A DNA stretch of 16,549 nucleotides from Cyanobacteria bacterium UBA8156 (GTDB lineage: Bacteria > Cyanobacteriota > Cyanobacteriia > Pseudanabaenales > Pseudanabaenaceae): NCBI GenBank assembly GCA_003456125.1, contig DMPD01000331.1, positions 1-16,549 on the forward strand. Direction: 5' to 3'. The notes beneath the pieces are model-generated. The model was not told where the DNA came from. It searched no databases and saw only the letters and a list, made by a program, of their open reading frames with translations. Shown here one piece after another: positions 6,936 through 13,458 of this stretch; the stretch's first letter is position 1; the number at the start of each line of letters is the position of its first letter. The translations under genes were made by a program, and so were the position numbers.

Positions 6936-7229
6936 CTAGTTCAACGACTGCGGTGCGTGGCTGTAGCAGTTTTTCGGACAAATGCGCGAGCAGGACTGAC
7001 AGCCAATGCACAGCTCAGCATGGGCGATCGTCATCACCTTGCGCTCGCTTTCTTCTTCCTCTTCATCGACAAACTCAAATTCATCGTTCACCGCTTGCAG
7101 GCGCAGGACATTTCTGCCACAGACCTTCAAACAGCGGCCGCAGCCCAGACAGCGGGTGATGTCAATGTTCTGGACGAATCGAGGTGTCCAAGGGGTGCCC
7201 CCTTGGGTTAGGGCAGTTTGGTAAGACAT
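6936..7229 (-). CDS. fdxB: nif-associated 2x[4Fe-4S] ferredoxin FdxB (ferredoxin III type)
   Basis: A 97-residue bacterial-type ferredoxin. Two cluster motifs are visible: [11 protein letters not shown] near residue 27 and [12 protein letters not shown] near residue 74, each CX2CX2CX3C. Between them is an acidic stretch, [15 protein letters not shown], longer than in short clostridial ferredoxins and typical of nif-linked FdxB. It probably carries electrons for nitrogenase or for FeMo-cofactor synthesis; its exact partner is not known to me. AGGAG lies nine bases before the ATG. It heads a minus-strand group with the CBS-CP12 gene (41 nt away) and dps, and is divergent from a mop gene. Confidence 0.93.
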   Translation of the reverse strand: MSYQTALTQGGTPWTPRFVQNIDITRCLGCGRCLKVCGRNVLRLQAVNDEFEFVDEEEEESERKVMTIAHAELCIGCQSCSRICPKNCYSHAPQSLN

Positions 7230-7289
7230 GATACATTTCTCCTGTGCGTCCGTGTAGTATTTTCGGCTTGGTTTTGGCTAAGGGATGCT
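7230..7289. promoter_or_regulatory. Divergent spacer between fdxB and mop
   Basis: Sixty bases separate the two divergent starts and must carry at least the fdxB promoter. AATACT on the minus strand (7256-7261) is a possible -10 box with no clear -35. No NtcA-type site was found, so the assignment rests on gene orientation. Confidence 0.35.
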
Positions 7290-7499
7290 ATGGAAGTTAG
7301 TGCTCGCAACCTTTTCAAGGGAACGGTTAAGAGTCTTGTGGTTGGACTGGTAAACGTCGAAGTTATCCTTGAAATTGCGCCTGGGGTAGAAGTGGCGGCG
7401 GTAATTACGAAGGCTTCGAGCGAGAAGCTAGGTCTATCCCTGGGCAAGGAAGCCTATGCCGTCATCAAAGCATCCGATGTGATGTTGGCAGTAGATTAA
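7290..7499 (+). CDS. mop: Molbindin-like Mop protein (molybdate/tungstate binding)
   Basis: A 69-residue protein that is one complete Mop domain: EVSARNLFKGTVKSLVVGLV, NVEVILEIAPGVEVAAVIT, then GLSLGKEAYAVIKASDVMLA. Molbindins form oligomers that bind molybdate at subunit interfaces and are thought to store or buffer Mo in the cytoplasm. The ATG at 7290 is preceded by AAGGGA; upstream codons in the frame do not match the family. It is on the plus strand between fdxB and fdxH, both on the minus strand, so it has its own promoter or is read from another transcript. It is close in sequence to the C-terminal half of the RHH-Mop protein, which suggests one arose from the other. Confidence 0.93.
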   Translation: MEVSARNLFKGTVKSLVVGLVNVEVILEIAPGVEVAAVITKASSEKLGLSLGKEAYAVIKASDVMLAVD

Positions 7500-7637
7500 A
7501 GCAGTAGCTTGAAGTTTAGATTGTGGCGGGCAGCGAATCCTTGCACCCAACCCTTTACCATGAATGCGATTGAGACGTTTGGAAATGGTGAATGTTTTGC
7601 CAGTGATTCTCATTGGATTGGATGAGGCGCAGGTCAT
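7434..7637 (-). CDS. Small unrecognised ORF after fdxH
   Basis: A 67-codon frame begins 12 nt after the fdxH stop, with AAGGAG about eight bases before its ATG, as strong as the real nif ribosome sites. The product begins MTCASSNPMRITGKTF and is rich in Arg and Lys (ISKRLNRIHGKGLGARIR). I recognise no family; it does not match FeoA, NifT or NifZ by eye. Its last 22 codons are antisense to the end of mop. It could be a decayed gene or a genuine small protein. Confidence 0.3.
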   Translation of the reverse strand: MTCASSNPMRITGKTFTISKRLNRIHGKGLGARIRCPPQSKLQATALIYCQHHIGCFDDGIGFLAQG

Positions 7638-7649
7638 GGGAAGGGCTCC

Positions 7650-7961
<312 letters not shown>

Positions 7962-8282
7962 TTAAGAACTGGGACAGGTGTCTGGAGAAAAGGATTTGCC
8001 GCAACTGCAACTAGAAGGATGATGGAAGGAAAATCCACTGTGGATCAATCCCTCCACGTAGTCCATCACCACGGCTTCCAAATGGGGCAGGCTAGCGCGA
8101 TCGACATAGACGAGCAGGTCGGAACCGGGCTGCAGAACATCATCGGGGGTGGGTTGCCGAATGATTTTCAGGTCGTAGGTGTACCCTTTGCAGCCGCCGG
8201 CAAGGGCTTTGAGGCGAAAGGCGCGATCGGGTTGGGGTAGGAGCGATCGCAGTTTGTTTTGGGCGCTGGTGGTGATTTCCAT
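7962..8282 (-). CDS. hesB: HesB/IscA-like A-type iron-sulfur carrier
   Basis: A 106-residue A-type protein. It has the three Cys of the family: one in LAGGCKGYTYDL and two in SSCSCGKSF near the C-terminus. These proteins carry Fe-S clusters or iron to apo-proteins, here probably to nitrogenase parts. A short tail (SPDTCPSS) follows the usual end and adds a fourth Cys. GAGGAAG precedes the ATG and overlaps the hesA stop region, with only 10 nt between the genes. Neighbours hesA and fdxH are as in other cyanobacterial nif operons. Confidence 0.95.
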   Translation of the reverse strand: MEITTSAQNKLRSLLPQPDRAFRLKALAGGCKGYTYDLKIIRQPTPDDVLQPGSDLLVYVDRASLPHLEAVVMDYVEGLIHSGFSFHHPSSCSCGKSFSPDTCPSS

Positions 8283-8292
8283 GGCTTCTTCC

Positions 8293-9051
8293 TCAAAAAA
8301 GATGGCGACAAATCGGACATTGGGGCTCGCGAAAGGTGCGTAACTTCTGGAAATGGAGGGTATTCAGATTCATCACCAACAGTTCTCCCAAGAGGGAAGG
8401 AGCAAAGCCGGTAATGAATTTAATGGCGTCGAGGGCGGTCAGACAGGCTAGGGTGCCGGACACTGCTCCCAGTACGCCAAAACTGCGCCGATCCCAGGGG
8501 GGGAATTCGGGATAGAGACAATGCAGGCAGGGCGTTTTGCCCGGAACCATCGTTGTGAGGTAGGCAGACATGCCATCCATCGCGGATTCCACAAAGGGTT
8601 TTCCCTGGGCGACACACGCTCGATTGAGTAAGGAACGCTCCTCAAAGTTATGGGCCCCACTGATGGCAAGGGTACACTGCGCAACAAGGCGATCGCCGTT
8701 TTCTGCGGTCAAATATTCCGGAATCGCCTCAATCGTGACATCGGGATTGAGGGAGTGCAGCGCGTTTTTGGCCTGCCACACCCTCGGTTTCCCCACCCAA
8801 TCGTGGGTCATCAGCACTTGACGATTCATATCATCGAGGCGCAGATCCCCTCCCCGCACCAGAATGAGTTTGCCGATCCCCGCCACGGTGAGATAGAGGG
8901 CGACGGTACCCCCCAAGCCACCCACCCCCGTAATCAATACCGTGGATTGCTTGAGGGCCGTTTGGGCGGCTTCACCGAAGTGGGGCAGTTGCATCTGGCG
9001 GCGATAGCGCTCCAGTTCTTGGGGAGATAGGGTTGCCATCTTCGTGCTCAC
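8293..9051 (-). CDS. hesA: HesA, ThiF/MoeB-like adenylating (E1-like) enzyme
   Basis: A 252-residue E1-like protein. The nucleotide-binding loop GVGGLGGTVALYL is near residue 42, the acidic and Arg residues of DLRLDDMNRQVL follow, and two zinc-binding CXXC pairs are present in CLHCLYPEFPPW and CPICRHLF. ThiF and MoeB adenylate the C-terminus of small sulfur-carrier proteins; HesA is thought to act in sulfur or Mo handling for nitrogenase, but its substrate is not settled. I take the GTG start at 9051 because it overlaps the nifW stop by four bases (GTGA) as elsewhere in this operon; an ATG four codons later is also possible. Confidence 0.94.
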   Translation of the reverse strand: MSTKMATLSPQELERYRRQMQLPHFGEAAQTALKQSTVLITGVGGLGGTVALYLTVAGIGKLILVRGGDLRLDDMNRQVLMTHDWVGKPRVWQAKNALHSLNPDVTIEAIPEYLTAENGDRLVAQCTLAISGAHNFEERSLLNRACVAQGKPFVESAMDGMSAYLTTMVPGKTPCLHCLYPEFPPWDRRSFGVLGAVSGTLACLTALDAIKFITGFAPSLLGELLVMNLNTLHFQKLRTFREPQCPICRHLF

Positions 9052-9359
9052 TCTTCCGTAATTTGCGATAAAAGCACCACGTTGGGAGCTTTTTCCTGAA
9101 ATACTTTGAACAGTTTCTGCTCGGGAGCGGAGGAGGACACAAACAGTTCGTAGGCGGATTGCAGTGCCGAGCGGTAGCGATCGAGGAGTTCGTGGGGATC
9201 GGCGGTCTGTTGGTCAATATCCGCCTTGAGTTGGGCGAATTTCTGCAGGATGTGCAGACGGTTCACCTGCACCACCTTGGGGTCGTAGGGTAGGGATAGG
9301 AACGCAAAGAATTCCTCGGCGTTGGTGAGTTGGTTGAATTCCGCTAGGGTGCCCGTCAT
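9048..9359 (-). CDS. nifW: Nitrogenase-stabilising/protective protein NifW
   Basis: A 103-residue protein, normal for NifW. It contains FNQLTNAEEFFAFLSLPYDP and VVQVNRLHILQKFAQ, the conserved N-terminal half, followed by a helical part with SAYELFVSSSAPEQKLFKVF. NifW associates with the MoFe protein and is held to protect it from oxygen or help its maturation. Its ATG overlaps the DUF683 stop (ATGA), and its stop overlaps the hesA GTG. Such chained overlaps imply translational coupling. Confidence 0.95.
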   Translation of the reverse strand: MTGTLAEFNQLTNAEEFFAFLSLPYDPKVVQVNRLHILQKFAQLKADIDQQTADPHELLDRYRSALQSAYELFVSSSAPEQKLFKVFQEKAPNVVLLSQITEE

Positions 9360-9577
9360 GGTTTTTGCTCTAATTCCACAAGTTGTTTTCTCAGAAGATC
9401 GATTTGGTAAAAGATGTCGTAGGTTTGACCGGCTACGGCCATGAGTTGCTCGTAGTTGGTCGGCAATCCTTCAGCGAGGTCGTGCAAGTCCATCTTCATC
9501 TGTCCTGCTTTGCTGTTCAGGCGACGGATTTGGCTTTTCAACGCTGCTACGCTGAGGGCTTCTGAGGTTTGCGTCAT
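9356..9577 (-). CDS. NifX-associated DUF683 (CCE_0567-like) helical protein
   Basis: A 73-residue protein, MTQTSEALSVAALKSQIRRL and onward, predicted to be two helices with a short turn (GLPTNYEQLM). It matches the DUF683 family found beside nifX in cyanobacteria and other diazotrophs. I recall a cyanobacterial member being crystallised, but no function is fixed. I chose the ATG at 9577 for its GGGAGG site and family start; the longer frame from 9757 is antiparallel noise over the DUF269 gene. It lies 14 nt after the DUF269 gene and overlaps nifW. Confidence 0.9.
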   Translation of the reverse strand: MTQTSEALSVAALKSQIRRLNSKAGQMKMDLHDLAEGLPTNYEQLMAVAGQTYDIFYQIDLLRKQLVELEQKP

Positions 9578-9591
9578 GGTGATTCCTCCCA

Positions 9592-10038
9592 TTAGGCTTC
9601 GGTAACTGCGGGGAATCGCTCGACGAGGGCGATGCCCGACCGGATGGCTTTGGCTCCGTCCTCTGCCATTTGCTCCAGGCTGATGAAACCAAAGCGTTGG
9701 GCATCGCGGAGGGTGCGGGAAACCACCAGGAGTTTGCCACTGAAGACAAGCACCCAACCAAAACCTTCTTCATTCAAGCTGACGACCACCTGCATCAATT
9801 TGCCGGTTTGCTGTTCGATTTCCCGGGCGATCGCCCCGTAAAAGTAGGTGATTCTGCCCTTGGTGACGGGATCGACTGGGGTATCCACGGGGATTCTGCG
9901 CTTCTCTTCTTTGCTGAGAATGTAGGGTTTGAGGAGCAGTTCGTCGCTCCAGGCGCGGTACACGCCGTAGGGGTCTTGGGCCCGAATTTGGGTAACCAAG
10001 GTCTGCAAAAAAGGCGCGGCTGTCACATCGGTAATCAT
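9592..10038 (-). CDS. NifX-associated DUF269 protein
   Basis: A 148-residue protein, MITDVTAAPFLQTLVTQIRA and onward. Recognisable DUF269 parts are DPYGVYRAWSDELLL, RITYFYGAIAREIEQQTG, a GFGWVLVFSGKLLVV core and RDAQRFGF. The family almost always follows nifX and is thought to assist FeMo-cofactor traffic; no activity has been shown to my knowledge. The ATG at 10038 overlaps the nifX stop (ATGA) and has a perfect GGAGG inside the end of nifX, which decides the start against an upstream in-frame codon at 10089. Confidence 0.92.
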   Translation of the reverse strand: MITDVTAAPFLQTLVTQIRAQDPYGVYRAWSDELLLKPYILSKEEKRRIPVDTPVDPVTKGRITYFYGAIAREIEQQTGKLMQVVVSLNEEGFGWVLVFSGKLLVVSRTLRDAQRFGFISLEQMAEDGAKAIRSGIALVERFPAVTEA

Positions 10039-10430
10039 AGATCTTCCTCCGTAAATTGGGGTTTGATGCCGAGGGCCTTGCGCAACCAAGGCGGCGGGCT
10101 GGTCTGTAGGATTTTCACCAGGCGATCGAGGGTGGGAATGATGCCATCTTCTTCGGACTGAGATTTGATCGGCGTGATGCCTTTGTTGATCAGGCGGGCC
10201 GCCGCACTGCCCCCAATGGCAGACACATAGACAATCGTGCAGTCCTGCAATCCTTCTAGTTTGGGGATGAGTTTGTCTTCGTTTCCATCTTCTTTCCCAT
10301 TGTTGGGGAATTCTCGATGCTCCACCAAGGTGTATCCCTCCAGAGAGACCTCATAGACGGCTAGGGTATCCGCCCAGCCAAAGTGAGCGTTGATGTGTTG
10401 GCGATCGGTAGTAGCAAAGGCAACTTTCAT
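10035..10430 (-). CDS. nifX: FeMo-cofactor carrier NifX
   Basis: A 131-residue member of the NifX/NifB-C/NafY fold. It starts MKVAFATTDRQHINAHFGWA with the conserved His of the cofactor-binding region, continues through LVEHREF and CTIVYVSAIGGSAAARLINK, and ends with an acidic tail. NifX binds NifB-co or VK-cluster and passes it between NifB and NifEN. Sequence TTEEDL-like variation at the tail is ordinary. AGGAGA precedes the ATG, 19 nt after the nifN stop. Confidence 0.95.
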   Translation of the reverse strand: MKVAFATTDRQHINAHFGWADTLAVYEVSLEGYTLVEHREFPNNGKEDGNEDKLIPKLEGLQDCTIVYVSAIGGSAAARLINKGITPIKSQSEEDGIIPTLDRLVKILQTSPPPWLRKALGIKPQFTEEDL

Positions 10431-10449
10431 GATGATTCTCCTGAGTGAG

Positions 10450-11724
10450 CTAGGGGGTTTCGGCTTCTAAAATCAAATTCCCAAGGTCAAACAACAACTG
10501 GGTGGTGCCGCGGTAGCCCACATAGGAACGCAGACCATTCCCCAGACGGTCGAAAATGGGAAAGCCCAAACGCAGTAGCGGAATGCCCAGGGATTTGGCG
10601 ATGGAACTTCCCCGCGAATTGGTAATCAGCAGATCGGCACCCCGGGCATGGGTTTCCAAGTCCTGCAAATCCCCAATGAGAATCTGCTCGCAGGGAATGC
10701 CTTCCAGTTGGGGCGAACGGGTGGGGGAGACCGCCACTTGGATTTCCGCTCCCATACTCACCAAAAAACGACTGATGCCGCAGAGCAAATCCGGTTCCAG
10801 GGCGAGGGCGATGCGCTTACCACCCAAGTAAAAGTGGCTATCTAGCATGGCATCCAGCAATTGCCGCCGCTGCCAGGGATAGGGCGCCGGGACAGCACAG
10901 CCGCTCCATTCCATCAAACACTGAATCAGGCGATCGCTCGCTTCTAATCCGGTGAGACTGGGGAGAAAGCTGTAGGGGACTTGGAAGCGTTCTTGCCAAA
11001 TCTTTGCCGGCGATCGCATGGAGTCCCCAACCGCCAGCACGAATGCCGATCGCCCCGCCAACTGCAATTCTGCGACGGTGACCCCACCCGTGGAAACCCC
11101 CGGATATTCATCGGCGAGGTGCCCGTCCATGGCAGTGGAAAGATCGGGAATGGCGATGGGCGTTAGGTGAAAGGACTGAACCAATTGCTTCAGGTCGGCC
11201 ACTTCACCGGGGGTCAAGTCAGAACCGACCAAAAGGGTCACCTGCCGGGTCTGCAAGGCACCTTCCTGGGGCATGGTGCGGACGATCGCCTCCACTGCCC
11301 GGCTGTAGCCATCGCTGAGGGAACCGCAAAAGTCCGGCGTATTGGCATAGACCACGGGTACCAGAAATTCACAGGTGCGCAACATTCCCGCCACATCCTC
11401 GCCCCGCGCCTCCGAAAGAGCCGTAGAACACAGACCAATGAGTTGGGCTTGGGATTGCTCCACCAGCACTTTAATGCTCTGTTGGATGTTCTCCTCACCA
11501 CCGAGAATGGCAGAAACTTCCGTCAGGGCGGTGGTGGCCAAGGGAATGGCCTCGCGATAGTGGCGCACCAGCAACACCTTGGCAAAGGCCGTACACCCTT
11601 GGGAGCCATGAAACAGGGGAATTGCGCCCTTGATGCCCAGGAATGCCAGTGCCGCTCCCAGGGGCTGGCTCAACTTCAGGGGATTGATGGCGAGGGGTTT
11701 CCGACTGGCGATCGCCTTACTCAT
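10450..11724 (-). CDS. nifN: Nitrogenase FeMo-cofactor scaffold subunit NifN
   Basis: A 424-residue relative of NifK. NifE and NifN form the scaffold on which NifB-co becomes FeMo-cofactor. It begins near NPLKLSQPLGAALAFLGIKG, then FHGSQGCTAFAKV with the conserved Cys44. It differs from NifK in having Ser in place of the first P-cluster Cys (KLSQP) and LCSTALSEARGEDV at the third, as NifN usually does. The C-terminal half has LGIPLLRLGFPIFDRLG and YVGYRGTTQLLFDLGN, shared with NifK. Its ATG overlaps the nifE stop by eight bases (ATGAGTAA), so the two subunits are translationally coupled. Confidence 0.96.
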   Translation of the reverse strand: MSKAIASRKPLAINPLKLSQPLGAALAFLGIKGAIPLFHGSQGCTAFAKVLLVRHYREAIPLATTALTEVSAILGGEENIQQSIKVLVEQSQAQLIGLCSTALSEARGEDVAGMLRTCEFLVPVVYANTPDFCGSLSDGYSRAVEAIVRTMPQEGALQTRQVTLLVGSDLTPGEVADLKQLVQSFHLTPIAIPDLSTAMDGHLADEYPGVSTGGVTVAELQLAGRSAFVLAVGDSMRSPAKIWQERFQVPYSFLPSLTGLEASDRLIQCLMEWSGCAVPAPYPWQRRQLLDAMLDSHFYLGGKRIALALEPDLLCGISRFLVSMGAEIQVAVSPTRSPQLEGIPCEQILIGDLQDLETHARGADLLITNSRGSSIAKSLGIPLLRLGFPIFDRLGNGLRSYVGYRGTTQLLFDLGNLILEAETP

Positions 11725-13087
11725 GATCCACCTCCCACGGGGCTGGTTGACGAATTTGGGCCCAGATGGGGCTGTAGAGCGCGTGGGTCAATTCTTGGGC
11801 GAGGGTGACCATGCCCTCATAGCCAGCGTAGCCCTTGTGCCGTTCCTGATTGATATCCAAGAAGGGAATGCGGGCTTTCAGCGCGGTGTACTGGTTCCTC
11901 CCACCCGCAATGAGCAGATCGGCCCCCGTACGCTGAATCACCGCTAGCAGCTCCTTGGCACCGCCGCCCTCAATGGTGATGCCCTCGGTTCCCAAGAGTT
12001 CCTTAATTTTGGCTTTGTCCTCGGCCGTACTTTTTCTGGTACTGGTGGCAACCACCTGGATCCCCAAATCCTGTGCCGCCGAAATCACCGACCAACTCTT
12101 CACGCCACCCGTGTAGAGCACCACTTTTTTCCCGGCTAGTTTGGCGCGATAGCCCGCCAGGGCATGGTCTAACTTTTGGGTTTCCTCGGCAATCAGGGCT
12201 TCCACTTTGGCGCTGAGTTCCGGGTCTTGAAAGTGTTGGGCAATTTGGCGGAGGCACTGATTCAAGTCCGATATGCCATAGAAGGAACACTCCACAAAGG
12301 GGATACCGTAGCGTTCTTCCATCTTGCGGGCGACATTCAGCAGGGCTTTGGAACAGATCACCAGATTCAAATGGGCGTGGTGGGCGTAGGTGATCTCCGC
12401 GTAGCGGGCATCCCCCGTCATTTTGGCGAGGACTTGAATTCCCAGCCGTTCCAACACCTGCACCACATTCCACATTTCCCCAGCGATGTTGTATTCGCCA
12501 ATCAGATTGATGACGAATCTACCCAAAGCCGGCGGTTCGCCCGTCCCGATCGCATAATCCAAGAGGGCTTCTCCAGCCAACCGATTGCCCAGATTCTTAC
12601 TGCCCACAAATCCCGGTGCCATCACGGGAATCACCGGCAATCCCAGCTTCTGTTTGGCAGACTGGCATACCGCCACCACATCCTCCCCCGTGAGGGCGGG
12701 GACGCAGGTGCAGTAGACAAAGATGGCGGCGGGCTGATAGTCCTGGGCGATCGCCTTGATGGATTGATACAGGCGCTTTTCGCCCCCCATGATAATGTCC
12801 TGCTCGCTCAAATCGGTACTGAATCCCGTTTGAAAGAGATGGGAACCCGAGGAGAGGCTGCCCCTACTGCCCCAGGAATTCCCCGCACAGGCGATCGGGC
12901 CATGGACGAGGTGGGCCGCATCGGTGATGGGCACGAGGGTAATGCTGGCGCCATCAAAGGCACATCCCCCTTGGGCGGTGCCCGGTTTGGCCTGCTGGGA
13001 GCAACTGCGGTTCTTTTTATCCCCGTGGTGGTGATTGTGCTCGCAGGCGGGTTCGGTGAGTGCTTGGCTGACTTTGGCTGGTAACAT
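11717..13087 (-). CDS. nifE: Nitrogenase FeMo-cofactor scaffold subunit NifE
   Basis: A 456-residue NifD relative. Cluster-ligand Cys positions are Cys42 in GGCAFDGA, Cys67 in GPIACAGNSW and Cys128 in YCTCVPALTGEDV; a further Cys sits in FVECSFYGISD. The N-terminus carries a short His-rich, Cys-flanked patch, CEHNHHHGDKKNRSC, that may bind metal. I take the ATG at 13087; the GTG just before it (13090) is an alternative. GGGAG lies ahead, overlapping the end of the small upstream gene (13-nt gap). It forms the cofactor-assembly complex with NifN, whose gene overlaps its stop. Confidence 0.96.
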   Translation of the reverse strand: MLPAKVSQALTEPACEHNHHHGDKKNRSCSQQAKPGTAQGGCAFDGASITLVPITDAAHLVHGPIACAGNSWGSRGSLSSGSHLFQTGFSTDLSEQDIIMGGEKRLYQSIKAIAQDYQPAAIFVYCTCVPALTGEDVVAVCQSAKQKLGLPVIPVMAPGFVGSKNLGNRLAGEALLDYAIGTGEPPALGRFVINLIGEYNIAGEMWNVVQVLERLGIQVLAKMTGDARYAEITYAHHAHLNLVICSKALLNVARKMEERYGIPFVECSFYGISDLNQCLRQIAQHFQDPELSAKVEALIAEETQKLDHALAGYRAKLAGKKVVLYTGGVKSWSVISAAQDLGIQVVATSTRKSTAEDKAKIKELLGTEGITIEGGGAKELLAVIQRTGADLLIAGGRNQYTALKARIPFLDINQERHKGYAGYEGMVTLAQELTHALYSPIWAQIRQPAPWEVDHE

Positions 13088-13100
13088 CACTCGGCTCCCA

Positions 13101-13385
13101 TTAACGCTCTAGGTAGGCACTCACATCCACTTCAAGGGCAGTGAGGTAATCTAAGGCACGCATTCTCAAAGCCACTACTTCGTTGTAGCAGGGATTTAGA
13201 TGGCACAGGGGCGGAATATCAATCCGATGGTTGCCCAGATAAAACCTGCGCTCAAAAGGGCAACGACTGGGAATCAAGCGACAGATGAGATAGGCCGTGC
13301 GCGAACGGCGAACCCGAATGTTGTTCAGGGCTTGCCGCAAGGGAAACAGCCAATCTCTGGGAGAATCCAAAATCAGGGTATCCAT
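13101..13385 (-). CDS. Mo-dependent nitrogenase C-terminal-like protein (Mo_nitro_C family)
   Basis: A 94-residue protein with the signature of the Mo_nitro_C family: TAYLICRLIPSRCPFER, then IDIPPLCHLNPCYNEVVALR and RALDYL. Members occur as small separate genes in cyanobacteria and here, as in some Nostocales, one lies between nifK and nifE. It has four Cys (two in CRLIPSRC, two in CHLNPC) in an arrangement that could bind a metal, which is my inference. Function is unknown. GGAG lies nine bases before the ATG; nifE follows after 13 nt. Confidence 0.88.
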   Translation of the reverse strand: MDTLILDSPRDWLFPLRQALNNIRVRRSRTAYLICRLIPSRCPFERRFYLGNHRIDIPPLCHLNPCYNEVVALRMRALDYLTALEVDVSAYLER

Positions 13386-13400
13386 GGGTTGTGCTCCAAA

Positions 13401-13425
13401 GGATGGGGTAGTGGCTCCCCATTCC
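13401..13425 (-). promoter_or_regulatory. Hairpin between nifK and the Mo_nitro_C gene
   Basis: GGATGGGG (13401-13408) pairs with CCCCATTCC (13417-13425), giving eight base pairs with one bulged T and an 8-base loop. It lies in the 73-nt spacer after nifK. With no following U-run it is more likely an RNA stability or attenuation element than a full terminator. Confidence 0.45.
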
Positions 13426-13458
13426 CGGTTCAGGGTTTGGGGATAGCCAAGTTGGTGG

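Noticed and set aside
4959..7289. NtcA sites (GTA-N8-TAC) in the two divergent spacers
   Set aside because: No copy was found in 4959-5076 or 7230-7289.
12176..13084. Plus-strand open frame of 302 codons opposite nifE
   Set aside because: Shadow of nifE with no motif.
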